Source of the DNA: Biformimicrobium ophioploci
GTDB taxonomy: Bacteria > Pseudomonadota > Gammaproteobacteria > Pseudomonadales > Cellvibrionaceae
Reading direction: 5' to 3'
NCBI RefSeq assembly: GCF_030270605.1
Contig: NZ_BSYJ01000006.1
Coordinates: 62,001 to 126,000, forward strand
DNA: 64,000 nucleotides
Shown piece after piece: positions 26,251 through 34,630 of the stretch. The notes beneath the pieces are model-generated. The model was not told the origin of the DNA. It searched no databases and saw only the letters and a list, made by a program, of their open reading frames with translations. How positions within the stretch are numbered: position 1 is the stretch's first letter; every line of letters starts with the position of its first letter. A program made the translations under genes and the position numbers.

Positions 26251-26985
26251 TTAGTCAGAATTGACCTGAGAAGAAGCCACCCTGTAAGCGTTTACGCTAG
26301 CCTCCTGCTCGAGAGACAACCCCTCCTCCAGCGGCAGACGCAGGCCGGTATCAATCAGACCCTTGATTGCATGCTGAGCCTTGCGATTGCAGGTTGCCAT
26401 GTCACTGGCGATGCCAATTGCAGCAGCAAGCAACCTGTCTGGCTCAAAGATACGGTTTACCAGCCCCCATTCATACGCCAGTTGCGCGTCGATTTTACTA
26501 CCGGACAAGCTCAATTCCTTAGCACGAAAAGGCCCAATAACACGCGGCAGAATTTGCGATACACCCCACGCAGGCAATATACCAACCCGAGCATGCGTAT
26601 CAGCAAAAACGGCGTCACTGGACGCAACAATGACATCGCAGCGCAAAGCCAGCTCCAGCCCACCGGTGATCGCATAACCATTGACCGCTGCGATTACCGG
26701 GCAGCGCATGTCATCGAGCGCCTTCAATAAATTAGCACCAATCACACCCTCCCGGGCAAGATCCTCAGCACTTTCTCGCAACTCAACCAAATCCAGACCA
26801 GCGCAAAAAGCCCGCCCGTTTCCCGTCAAAACTACCGCACTCACACGAACGTTAAGGTTCAGCTCCAGCAATACCTCTGCCAGTCGGGTACGCATCTGTG
26901 CATTCAGGGCATTCATCACCTCAGGCCGGTTTAACGTGACGATCGCGACATAGCGGTCAATCTCCACCTCGATCAACTGGTCCAC
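26251..26985 (-). CDS. Enoyl-CoA hydratase/isomerase family protein
   Basis: A 244-residue crotonase-fold enzyme. Features are the substrate loop RAFCAGLDLVELR, oxyanion-hole strand AAVNGYAITGGLELAL and the segment ADTHARVGILPAWG. The catalytic-glutamate region keeps G-G-L-E; the second glutamate position is replaced (LPAWG), so the exact reaction is uncertain. A GTG at 26985 is taken as start because GGAG lies eight bases upstream; a GTG at 26994 is the other option. It follows the NADP-dependent reductase gene by 68 bp, across a run of ten G, and ends 40 bp from the convergent SnoaL stop. Likely part of CoA-ester degradation. Confidence 0.9.
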   Translation of the reverse strand: MDQLIEVEIDRYVAIVTLNRPEVMNALNAQMRTRLAEVLLELNLNVRVSAVVLTGNGRAFCAGLDLVELRESAEDLAREGVIGANLLKALDDMRCPVIAAVNGYAITGGLELALRCDVIVASSDAVFADTHARVGILPAWGVSQILPRVIGPFRAKELSLSGSKIDAQLAYEWGLVNRIFEPDRLLAAAIGIASDMATCNRKAQHAIKGLIDTGLRLPLEEGLSLEQEASVNAYRVASSQVNSD

Positions 26986-27011
26986 GGCATTCACTCCTGC
27001 ATTAGCTCCCC

Positions 27012-27021
27012 GGGGGGGGGG
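27012..27021. repeat. G10 homopolymer tract between two genes
   Basis: Ten consecutive G on the + strand lie between the reductase stop and the enoyl-CoA hydratase start, about 27 bp upstream of the latter. A small GCAGG/CCTGC hairpin borders it. Such tracts can slip in replication; an effect on downstream translation is possible but unproven. Confidence 0.8.
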
Positions 27022-27053
27022 CAGGTCGTACCTGCAAATCTGCAGGGGAACTA

Positions 27054-28067
27054 TTACTCAGGATTCCGAATAATCAGTTTACCCTGGTTAGAACCGTCAA
27101 AAAGTCGAAGGAAAGTCGACAATACGTTATCCAGGTCATCGACAATCTCCTCCTTGAACTTCAGCTTACCGGCTATCACCCACTCGGCCAGCTGTGCGAC
27201 ACCTTCAGGAAAGCGATCTATATAGTCCAGCACAACAAAACCCTGAATCGTCACACTTTCCGCGACCAGCTGCCAGAGATTCTTCGGGCCTGGCGCATCG
27301 GCGTCGTTATAGGTGGAAATCCAGCCACATACGGCCACGCGGGCAAATCTATTCAGACACATCAATGCAGCATCCAGGATTTCTCCGCCTACATTGTCGA
27401 AATACACATCAACACCGGACGGACAGGCCTCCCTGATCGCTTGCACATAATCCCCGCAGGTCTTGTAGTTGATCGCAGCATCGAAGCCCAGCTCCTCGGT
27501 AATCCATCGGCACTTTTCATCGGTGCCCGCCATGCCCACCACATGGCAACCCTGCATTTTAGCGATCTGGCCGACCACAGAACCCACCGCACCAGCAGCC
27601 GCGCTAACCAATACTGTTTCGCCCTTCTTCGGCTTACCAACTTCCAGCAGACCAAAGTACGCAGTCAAACCGGTTGGCCCCAGCACACTCAAAAAATTAC
27701 TCAGCGGAATACCCGAGTTTTCGTCTAGCTTTGTCATCCCTGCGGCCGGCCCAGTGGTAAAACGCTCCCAGCCACCTACAGAAATAACGACATCACCCTC
27801 TGCGACGAGCTCGCTATTGGATTTGACTACCCTGCCGATGACCGAACTGCGAATGGGATCGCCGAGAGCAATAGGCTCAATATAATTGTTGACCTCGCTC
27901 ATCCACCCCCGAATTGCGGGATCCAGAGAAATAAACATGTTGCGTATAACTGCCTCGCCTGCAGCCGGATCCTGCAAAGGCACATCCCGGAAAGGAACTT
28001 CCTCAGGAGTCGGCGCTGCAACCGGTCGGGAAGCCAGGTAATACTGCCGATTGATTAATTCGTTCAT
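27054..28067 (-). CDS. NADP-dependent alkenal/zinc-less MDR oxidoreductase
   Basis: A 337-residue medium-chain reductase of the leukotriene B4 dehydrogenase/2-alkenal reductase type, lacking zinc ligands. Visible are N-terminal NRQYYLASRP, the substrate segment LDPAIRGWM, the nucleotide motif SAAAGAVGSVVGQIAK and FDNVGGEILDAAL. These enzymes reduce the C=C of alpha,beta-unsaturated aldehydes or ketones with NADPH. Start ATG at 28067. It shares a promoter region holding site 5 with the divergent nitroreductase, and precedes the enoyl-CoA hydratase. It may reduce enones formed by oxidative cleavage (inference). Confidence 0.92.
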   Translation of the reverse strand: MNELINRQYYLASRPVAAPTPEEVPFRDVPLQDPAAGEAVIRNMFISLDPAIRGWMSEVNNYIEPIALGDPIRSSVIGRVVKSNSELVAEGDVVISVGGWERFTTGPAAGMTKLDENSGIPLSNFLSVLGPTGLTAYFGLLEVGKPKKGETVLVSAAAGAVGSVVGQIAKMQGCHVVGMAGTDEKCRWITEELGFDAAINYKTCGDYVQAIREACPSGVDVYFDNVGGEILDAALMCLNRFARVAVCGWISTYNDADAPGPKNLWQLVAESVTIQGFVVLDYIDRFPEGVAQLAEWVIAGKLKFKEEIVDDLDNVLSTFLRLFDGSNQGKLIIRNPE

Positions 28068-28315
28068 ATGCGAAAGGCCCTTCGTGAAATCGTGCAATAC
28101 GCAAACGAAGCAACATTGCCCAGCGGGCACCGCGCTGCTCGCAGCAAGCGTCTGACAGGTGGAGAGTGGTATATGCGGGTACGCAACGCCCGAAACTAAA
28201 AGCGCTCAGTCACATACGGGCGGTGCACCATGACTAAAGCCAGAACCAAACTGGTACAGATGTGCACATCTCTCAGCCATCATCAGACTTCAGGGCAATA
28301 TAATTCTACTAAAAA

Positions 28316-28337
28316 AATCAGTCAACCCTGATTGTTT
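28316..28337. promoter_or_regulatory. Operator-like palindrome, 6-bp spacer (site 5)
   Basis: Arms AATCAGTC and GATTGTTT with a six-base spacer, between the divergent reductase (start 28067) and nitroreductase (start 28393). A -10-like TATAAG begins six bases to the right, so it overlaps a plus-strand promoter. Nothing else stands out in 28068-28392. Confidence 0.7.
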
Positions 28338-28392
28338 TCTGGTATAAGTACCGTTCTTCGGTAATTGCGATCGCCAATCTGGAGACTAAAGA

Positions 28393-29049
28393 ATGCCAAA
28401 ACTGAACTTAAGCGCAGATCAGGTACTGACCACAACACGCGCGGTACGCAAGCGACTCGACTTCGAGCGGCCGGTTGAAATGGAAATTATTAAGGAGTGC
28501 CTGGAAATAGCCCTTCAAGCGCCATCCGGTTCCAATGCCCAGGGCTGGCACTTCGTCGTAGTGACCAATTCCACAAAAAAACAGCAGATCGCGGAGCTGT
28601 ATCAACAGTCATTCGCAGAATATGAAGCCGGCCCCTACCAGCCAACGCAGCTGCATACAGACTCACCTGAAATGCAGTCGACACAGGTAAAAGTGTTGGA
28701 TTCCGCCCGGTACCTGGCGACCAACCTGGCCAGGGCGCCCGCCCTTCTTATCCCGTGTTTTGCCGGAAGGCTTGACCAGCACGATACGCCCCATCACCTG
28801 GTGGCCGGGACCTACGGATCTACGCTACCTGCTGTCTGGAGCTTTATGCTGGCGGCCAGGGAGCGCGGTATTGGTACCTGCTGGACAACCCTGCACCTTT
28901 CATTTGAGCGAGAAATCGCCAGAATTCTGGGAATTCCGGATGATTTCAGCCAGGTCGCCCTGACCCCTATCGCGTACACAAAGGGCACCGAGTTCAAGCC
29001 TGCCCCGCGTAAATCCCTGGAAGGAGCGTTACACATTGACAATTGGTGA
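28393..29049 (+). CDS. Nitroreductase-family flavoprotein
   Basis: A 218-residue FMN-dependent nitroreductase-fold protein. The FMN-binding motif TRAVRKRLDF and EIALQAPSGSNAQGWHFVVV are near the N-terminus, and GIGTCWTT lies in the C-terminal half. Members reduce nitro groups, quinones or enones using NAD(P)H; nitro substrates need not be natural. It stands alone behind site 5. Start ATG at 28393 follows GGAGACTAAAGA. A role in reducing an unsaturated or quinone-like intermediate fits the context but is inference. Confidence 0.9.
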   Translation: MPKLNLSADQVLTTTRAVRKRLDFERPVEMEIIKECLEIALQAPSGSNAQGWHFVVVTNSTKKQQIAELYQQSFAEYEAGPYQPTQLHTDSPEMQSTQVKVLDSARYLATNLARAPALLIPCFAGRLDQHDTPHHLVAGTYGSTLPAVWSFMLAARERGIGTCWTTLHLSFEREIARILGIPDDFSQVALTPIAYTKGTEFKPAPRKSLEGALHIDNW

Positions 29050-29157
29050 TTCTGGCGAGCAAACAGGCCTGCGTATATCAGATATGCGTCATCGCGGAAT
29101 CTGCCCGGCTAACAGGCCCGGCCGCCCCGAGCAGCAAGCATCAAGTCCAGACACAAA

Positions 29158-29179
29158 AAACAGTCAAACCTGTTTGTTA
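29158..29179. promoter_or_regulatory. Operator-like palindrome, 6-bp spacer (site 6)
   Basis: Arms AAACAGTC and GTTTGTTA with a six-base spacer, about 130 bp before the TonB receptor start at 29307. A TTATAAG -10-like element overlaps the right arm. It is the only recognisable feature in the 29050-29306 gap. Confidence 0.65.
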
Positions 29180-29306
29180 TAAGGCTGACCCTCTGATATC
29201 GTTGTCTGGCGATGATAGCCACATTCTGGCACTGTATAGAGAGCAAACGGATTTCCGGGTACCTACCCGAAAGAAAGACAATAACCATAAAAAGGTCGAA
29301 GGGAAC

Positions 29307-31739
29307 ATGATGAAGAAATGCATAGCGCCTATAAGCTTAACCCTGATTGCAGGTGTAGCGATGCCTGCGTTCGCCCAGGAAAGCCAGTCCGGCTCGGAAC
29401 CCAGTATCGAACACATAATAGTGACCGCAAACAAACGTGAACAGGACATCCAGGAAGTCCCGATGTCTGTTAGCGCCTTCGACAAAAATTTCTTTAAAGA
29501 TTCCGGCCAAACTGATTTTTACGCACTGGAGCAATATACGCCGAGCCTGAAGATCCAGTCTGGCCCGGATACCAGAACCACCTCTATTCGCATACGCGGC
29601 ATCGGTTCTGCCGGTTCCAATGCGGGTATTGACCCCAGCGTCGGTGTCTTTATCGATGGCGTATACCAGGGGCGCGCCGGGATGAACATCAGCGACCTGG
29701 TGGATATAGAACGCATTGAGGTGCTCCGGGGTCCACAAGGAACCCTGTACGGCAAAAACACTGCGGCCGGCGCCATTAATGTGATCACCTCCAAGCCCTC
29801 ATCGAACTACGAGGCCGAAGCGGATCTGGTACTTGCAAACAATAATCGCAAGGAACTGAGGTCCATGGTGAATGTACCGCTAGGTGACGCCGGCAATGCC
29901 ATGCGCGCGAGCGCATTCGTCATCAAGGGCGACCACCTGTACGAAAATGCCTTTAATGGTGACGAGCTCAACAACGCAAATAAGTGGGGCCTTAAAACGC
30001 GCTTTCTGTTCGACCTTGAAGACAGTGAACTGCTGATCAATGCAGATTATTCAAAGGAAGATACCGACTGTTGCGCACTGGCCGTAATTGATTACAACGG
30101 CATTTCGCCGATCATGATCGGCACACCCATGACCCACATTCCTTCTGCGATGTTGCCAGGCCTGCCGTATACAGCCCTGGAAACCGCTCCGGGCACTATT
30201 GGTTCACCGCCGCAAGCGGACGCATTTGGTGATGACTACTGGCTCAATGACGAATTGAGCAATGAAGTAGAAGTGGGAGGCTTGTCCGTCGACTGGAGCT
30301 TCGAAGCTCCGAATTCCCACAGCGTGACCCTCATTAACGCCGCGAGAACCTACTCTTCCAAAAGTAGCTATGACGGTGATTTCACAGCCTATGATGCCGC
30401 ATCGCCAGCAACCACCGATGTAGACCTGAACCAGTTTTCATCAGAACTTCGAGTGGCCTCTCTGGGCGACAACCTGGTGGACTATCAAGTAGGTCTGTAC
30501 GGTTACTATTCCGACTTTGAAACCACAGGCAGCCTGGGCATGAACGAAACGATCCTGCTCAACTCCCCCCCTTTGCAGACTGGCCTGCCGCCACTATCTG
30601 CGATTCTCGGCAGCCGCTCGGAAAATATTGACGTTAACAAATATACAACCAGTGCCCTGGCTATCTTTGGCCAGGCAGTCTGGAATATCAGTGATCAATT
30701 AAGCGCGACATTTGGTATGCGGGTCACACAGGAACAAAAAACGCGTAAGGGCTCGCAACGCACCCTGCGAACTCCGATGCCAGGCCTGCCGCCGGAATCC
30801 CTGCCGCCGTTCCAGTTCCTGCCCTTTGACCTCGCACCAATTGCAGGCGCAGACGTCGACTTTGACCAGAAGCGTGCCGATAGCAACATTTCACCATCAC
30901 TCAATATTCGCTACTTCGTGAATGATGATGTAATGACTTATGCCAGCGTAAGCAGGGGTTTTAAATCCGGCGGTTTCGACCAGCGACGGGTACCAGTCCT
31001 CGCCTATGGCGCTATTAACGGCGGCAATGATGCTGCCGGCGAGTTTGACGAAGAAGAAGCCACCAGCTACGAGCTAGGCTGGAAGACCAGCCTGCTGAAC
31101 AATCGACTGACATTTAACGGCACTTTCTATTTCGTAGACTACGAAGACTTCCAGGCACAGGCGTTTGACGGCGCAAGCACCACCGTAACCAATGCCGGCG
31201 CCCTGGAAAGTTACGGCTCTGAAATTGATATCTTGTTTGCCGCCAGCGACAAGCTGACCCTGGGCAGCGCAATCGGCTACAACAAGGCAGAGTACAAGGA
31301 GTTCGACAAGGGCCAGTGCACCGCCATGGACTCCCTATTCTGGTCCCTGGCTAACCCCACCATTCCATGTGTGACTGATCTCTCGGGTAAAACCCTGGAC
31401 AACGCGCCCGAATGGACCTACAGCTCGTACGCGCAGTACGAACAGCAACTGGGATCGGACCTGATGGCAATCGCCCGCCTCGAGCATAACTTTATCGATT
31501 CGCACTACCTCGATCAGGACCTGGATCAGAGCCTTTTCAACGAGGCCGTCGATCTGGTTAACCTGCGCGTTACCCTCACCAACCTCAATCGGGACTGGGA
31601 AGTGGTCGCCTGGGGCAGAAACCTGCTGGACGAGGAGTATTTCCTGATGGGTATCGACATTCCCACCATCGGTGGTTATGCCGGCGTAGTCGCCCCAAGG
31701 TCTACCTACGGGGTTACCGTACGCCGTAATTTCGACTAG
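29307..31739 (+). CDS. TonB-dependent outer-membrane receptor
   Basis: An 810-residue receptor with signal peptide (KKCIAPISLTLIAGVAMPAFA), TonB-box-like segment (EHIIVTANKREQDIQEVP), plug domain carrying IEVLRGPQGTLYGKNTAAG, and a 22-strand-type barrel ending in a terminal aromatic-acid sequence RRNFD. The start is at 29307 (or 29310), after GAAGGGAAC; the longer open frame from 29043 crosses the promoter. It is complete, unlike the receptor at the left edge. It has its own operator and is followed by the operon with the molybdopterin enzyme. Likely imports the pathway substrate. Confidence 0.96.
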   Translation: MMKKCIAPISLTLIAGVAMPAFAQESQSGSEPSIEHIIVTANKREQDIQEVPMSVSAFDKNFFKDSGQTDFYALEQYTPSLKIQSGPDTRTTSIRIRGIGSAGSNAGIDPSVGVFIDGVYQGRAGMNISDLVDIERIEVLRGPQGTLYGKNTAAGAINVITSKPSSNYEAEADLVLANNNRKELRSMVNVPLGDAGNAMRASAFVIKGDHLYENAFNGDELNNANKWGLKTRFLFDLEDSELLINADYSKEDTDCCALAVIDYNGISPIMIGTPMTHIPSAMLPGLPYTALETAPGTIGSPPQADAFGDDYWLNDELSNEVEVGGLSVDWSFEAPNSHSVTLINAARTYSSKSSYDGDFTAYDAASPATTDVDLNQFSSELRVASLGDNLVDYQVGLYGYYSDFETTGSLGMNETILLNSPPLQTGLPPLSAILGSRSENIDVNKYTTSALAIFGQAVWNISDQLSATFGMRVTQEQKTRKGSQRTLRTPMPGLPPESLPPFQFLPFDLAPIAGADVDFDQKRADSNISPSLNIRYFVNDDVMTYASVSRGFKSGGFDQRRVPVLAYGAINGGNDAAGEFDEEEATSYELGWKTSLLNNRLTFNGTFYFVDYEDFQAQAFDGASTTVTNAGALESYGSEIDILFAASDKLTLGSAIGYNKAEYKEFDKGQCTAMDSLFWSLANPTIPCVTDLSGKTLDNAPEWTYSSYAQYEQQLGSDLMAIARLEHNFIDSHYLDQDLDQSLFNEAVDLVNLRVTLTNLNRDWEVVAWGRNLLDEEYFLMGIDIPTIGGYAGVVAPRSTYGVTVRRNFD

Positions 31740-31878
31740 TTTGTCAGGCAAGCTCCGCCCTGCGCGGGGCCTGCTCCCTTTTCGAAAAGATATTCTCTTC
31801 CTCTCCCAGCATGACCTGCGTGTACAAACGCCGGACATTAGCCAACACCATTTCCCAGCCAATTCAGCTCACTCTAAA

Positions 31879-31900
31879 AATCAGTCAGACCTGATTGTTT
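31879..31900. promoter_or_regulatory. Operator-like palindrome, 6-bp spacer (site 7)
   Basis: Arms AATCAGTC and GATTGTTT with spacer AGACCT, nearly identical to site 5. It precedes the antibiotic-biosynthesis-monooxygenase-like gene at 31974. A TTGTTT -35-like element inside the right arm is followed 17 bases later by TAACTT. Confidence 0.7.
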
Positions 31901-31973
31901 TGACCGCATTTGTTTGGTAACTTGACTTGAAACTTAAACCAGATGACGACCAGCACCAATCCAGGAGCTTGCC

Positions 31974-32324
31974 ATGACCGTACTCATCAACGGAACCGTA
32001 GACATCAAAGCCGAAGATCGCGCCAATGCACTGGCCGCTGCCACCGCGCTCATCGCCGAGACCCGCTCGCAAAAAGGATGCAACCACTACGTGTGGTCAG
32101 CGGACCCCACCTCGGATACTCGCATCTATGTCTATGAAAACTGGGAATCCTCTGAAGACCTGTCTGCTCACCTGGCAGGGCCCTTTTACGCCCAGATGCT
32201 TGGCATACTGGGAAGTTTCGGCATCCTCGATACAGCGGTCTCCAAATTCAAGATTGCTATTGAAGAGCCTGTATACGATCCGGAAGGCAATCCACGCGGA
32301 GATTTTTTCACAGAGCCGGCATAA
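31974..32324 (+). CDS. ABM/YgiN-like dimeric alpha-beta barrel protein
   Basis: A 116-residue protein of the antibiotic biosynthesis monooxygenase fold. Typical stretches are the helix ANALAAATALIAETRSQKGCNHY and YVYENWESSEDLSAHLAGP followed by AQMLGIL. These cofactor-free or haem/quinol-related proteins act as monooxygenases, lyases or decarboxylases; small size excludes a multidomain enzyme. Start ATG at 31974 follows CAGGAGCTTGCC. It is first in an operon with the molybdopterin oxidoreductase and an aldehyde dehydrogenase. Confidence 0.88.
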   Translation: MTVLINGTVDIKAEDRANALAAATALIAETRSQKGCNHYVWSADPTSDTRIYVYENWESSEDLSAHLAGPFYAQMLGILGSFGILDTAVSKFKIAIEEPVYDPEGNPRGDFFTEPA

Positions 32325-32403
32325 GTATTAATTGCAGAAATAGAAGTAAGTAGCACATGCCGATAACCGGCCAGGCTTGACAGGAAATGCTGGAGAAAAT
32401 GCG

Positions 32404-34587
32404 ATGGCTGACGTTAAGGAAGAAAAAATAATAAAAACCTACTGCCGGTTCTGCCATGCAACCTGTCCGATGGAAATTTCCGTCAAGGACAACAAGGTCA
32501 CTGGCCTTCGGCCAGATACCGATAATGAGGTTTTCGGCGGCTATACCTGCCTGAAAGGGCGCCAGATGCCCGAGCAGCTGTATCACCCGAGCCGCATTCA
32601 GGCATCACTCAGAAAAAACGATGATGGCAGCCGCACGGAAATCAGCACAAGCCAGGCGCTTGATGAAATAGCGGAAAAGCTCGCGGAAATTCGGGAAAAA
32701 TACGGCCCGCGCAGTATTGGCAGCTACAACGGCACCGTTTCTTTCCAGAATTCTGCTACCCACCCGGTTGCCAAAGCGTGGCACACGGCACTGGAGTCTC
32801 CCTCGTACTACACCAGTATTACCATCGACCAGCCGGCGAAGGTCGGCATCGGCCAGGCGAGGATGGGCTTCTGGCTCGGCGGCAACCATACCTGGCGGGA
32901 CTCTGATGTTGCGCTGATTATTGGTAACAACACCCTGGTGTCCCACTTTTCCATCCCCGGCGGGATTCCCTCGTTCAGCCCCAGCAATGCGCTGCGGGAA
33001 GGCAAGAAACGGGGACTGAAAATTATCAGTGTGGACCCGCGCCGCAGCGAGGTTGCAGCGCGTTCTGATATACACCTGCAGATAAAGCCTGGTCAGGATG
33101 CTGTATTACTTGCGGGCCTTGTCCACATTATCCTGAACGAAAACCTGCATGACGAGGAATTCTGTGCAGAGAATATCGAGAACCTCGATGCGCTGAAGCA
33201 CAGCATCCGAAAGTTTACGCCGGATTATGTTGCCGAACGCACCGATCTGGCTGAAGAAGACATTCTTGCTGCAGCCCGCATGTTTGCGGCTGGCCCGCGA
33301 GGTTCCGCCACTACCGGTACCGGTCCGGAAATGGGCCCCTACCCGAACCTGGTACAACACCTCACCCAGACACTCAACGCAATCTGCGGACGCCACTATC
33401 GCGCGGGAGAAAAACTTCCCAACCCGGGTGTTCTATCCCCCCCAATGCCACGCCTCGCGCAGGCCGTGCCTCCACAGCCAGAGTGGCTCACAGGCATTCG
33501 CAGTCGCGTATCCGATGATATTGGCGAGGTCACAGTACTGACGGCCAACGGCCCTCTCAAGGAAATGCCAACTGCAATCTGCGCAGACGAAATCCTTATG
33601 GAAGGTGAAGGTCAGATCAAGGCGTTGATCTGTGTGGGTGGCAACCCACTGCTCGCATGGCCAGGCCAGGAGAAGGCCTTCAAGGCACTGAAGAACCTCG
33701 AGCTACTGGTCTGCATCGACTACAAGATGTCAGCGACTGCGGAGCTGGCAGACTATGTCATTGGCTCCAAACTCTGCCTGGAGCGTGACGACCTTACCGT
33801 TCTCACCGATATCTGGTATGAACAGCCATACAGCCACTATGCCAAGACTGTGGTCGAGGCCGAAGGCGATGTCATCGAAGAATGGGCACTCTTCTGGGAA
33901 CTGGGAAAACGGCTTGGCCTGCAACTGGAAGTCGGCGGGCAACCGCTGGATATGGAGAAGCTGCCTTCCAAATACAGCATTCTGGAAAAGATGACCGCTG
34001 GCTCCAGAGTTCCGCTGAAAGAAATTTATGAGAAAGACGGTGGCCACGTCTTTGATGTCCCGGAAGTCGTGATCCTGCCCCCTGACCCCGCGAGTAAAGG
34101 CATGCTGGATCTGTTCCCGGAAGGCCTCGAAGAAGAACTGGAAAACGCTGCCCGGGATGCAGACAGCAGCTTCGCCGCGAAAGGCGAATACCAGTTCCTC
34201 CTGATCAGCCGCAGGATGAAAAATACTTTCAACTCGACTGGCCCGGAGTTGAGTTTCCTTGCGAAAAAAGGCACCACAAACCCGGCATATATACACCCGG
34301 ACGACCTCGATGCCCTCGATATCAAGGATGGTGAAATCGTGGCAATCAAATCCGAGCGTGGAGAGATTCCTGCCGTCGCGCAGGGGAGCCCGGATATCAA
34401 GCGCGGAGTCGTTTCCATGGCCCATTGCTGGGGCCCTGCTCCGGATGGCTGCGGGGATGACAAGGTTCGTGAAATTGGTGCCAATACCAATCGCCTGATC
34501 AATAACCTCGACAAGCCGGAAAAGTATTCCGGTATGGCACAACAAAGTGCGGTTGCCGTTCAGGTGCGAAAACTGACATCCGCATAG
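32404..34587 (+). CDS. Cytoplasmic molybdopterin oxidoreductase, DMSO reductase family
   Basis: A 727-residue molybdenum/tungsten bis-MGD enzyme. The N-terminal [4Fe-4S] motif is C-x2-C-x3-C-x27-C (CRFCHATC then GGYTCLKG). The molybdopterin domain and the C-terminal dinucleotide-binding domain (NPAYIHPDDLDAL, then GVVSMAHCWG) are both complete. No Tat signal precedes the start, so the enzyme is cytoplasmic. No electron-transfer beta or gamma subunit is adjacent. The start at 32404 follows GGAGAAAATGCG. Reaction unknown: members hydroxylate, hydrate, oxidise or reduce many substrates. Placement in an oxygenase locus behind the shared operator suggests a specific pathway step. Confidence 0.93.
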   Translation: MADVKEEKIIKTYCRFCHATCPMEISVKDNKVTGLRPDTDNEVFGGYTCLKGRQMPEQLYHPSRIQASLRKNDDGSRTEISTSQALDEIAEKLAEIREKYGPRSIGSYNGTVSFQNSATHPVAKAWHTALESPSYYTSITIDQPAKVGIGQARMGFWLGGNHTWRDSDVALIIGNNTLVSHFSIPGGIPSFSPSNALREGKKRGLKIISVDPRRSEVAARSDIHLQIKPGQDAVLLAGLVHIILNENLHDEEFCAENIENLDALKHSIRKFTPDYVAERTDLAEEDILAAARMFAAGPRGSATTGTGPEMGPYPNLVQHLTQTLNAICGRHYRAGEKLPNPGVLSPPMPRLAQAVPPQPEWLTGIRSRVSDDIGEVTVLTANGPLKEMPTAICADEILMEGEGQIKALICVGGNPLLAWPGQEKAFKALKNLELLVCIDYKMSATAELADYVIGSKLCLERDDLTVLTDIWYEQPYSHYAKTVVEAEGDVIEEWALFWELGKRLGLQLEVGGQPLDMEKLPSKYSILEKMTAGSRVPLKEIYEKDGGHVFDVPEVVILPPDPASKGMLDLFPEGLEEELENAARDADSSFAAKGEYQFLLISRRMKNTFNSTGPELSFLAKKGTTNPAYIHPDDLDALDIKDGEIVAIKSERGEIPAVAQGSPDIKRGVVSMAHCWGPAPDGCGDDKVREIGANTNRLINNLDKPEKYSGMAQQSAVAVQVRKLTSA

Positions 34588-34630
34588 GCCAGCGCGCCAA
34601 AACACAATTTAAAGTACAAGGGGTGGGCAA

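Noticed and set aside
29043-29306. N-terminal extension of the second TonB receptor
   Set aside because: It crosses the operator and promoter, has no ribosome site, and would bury the signal peptide that begins at 29307.
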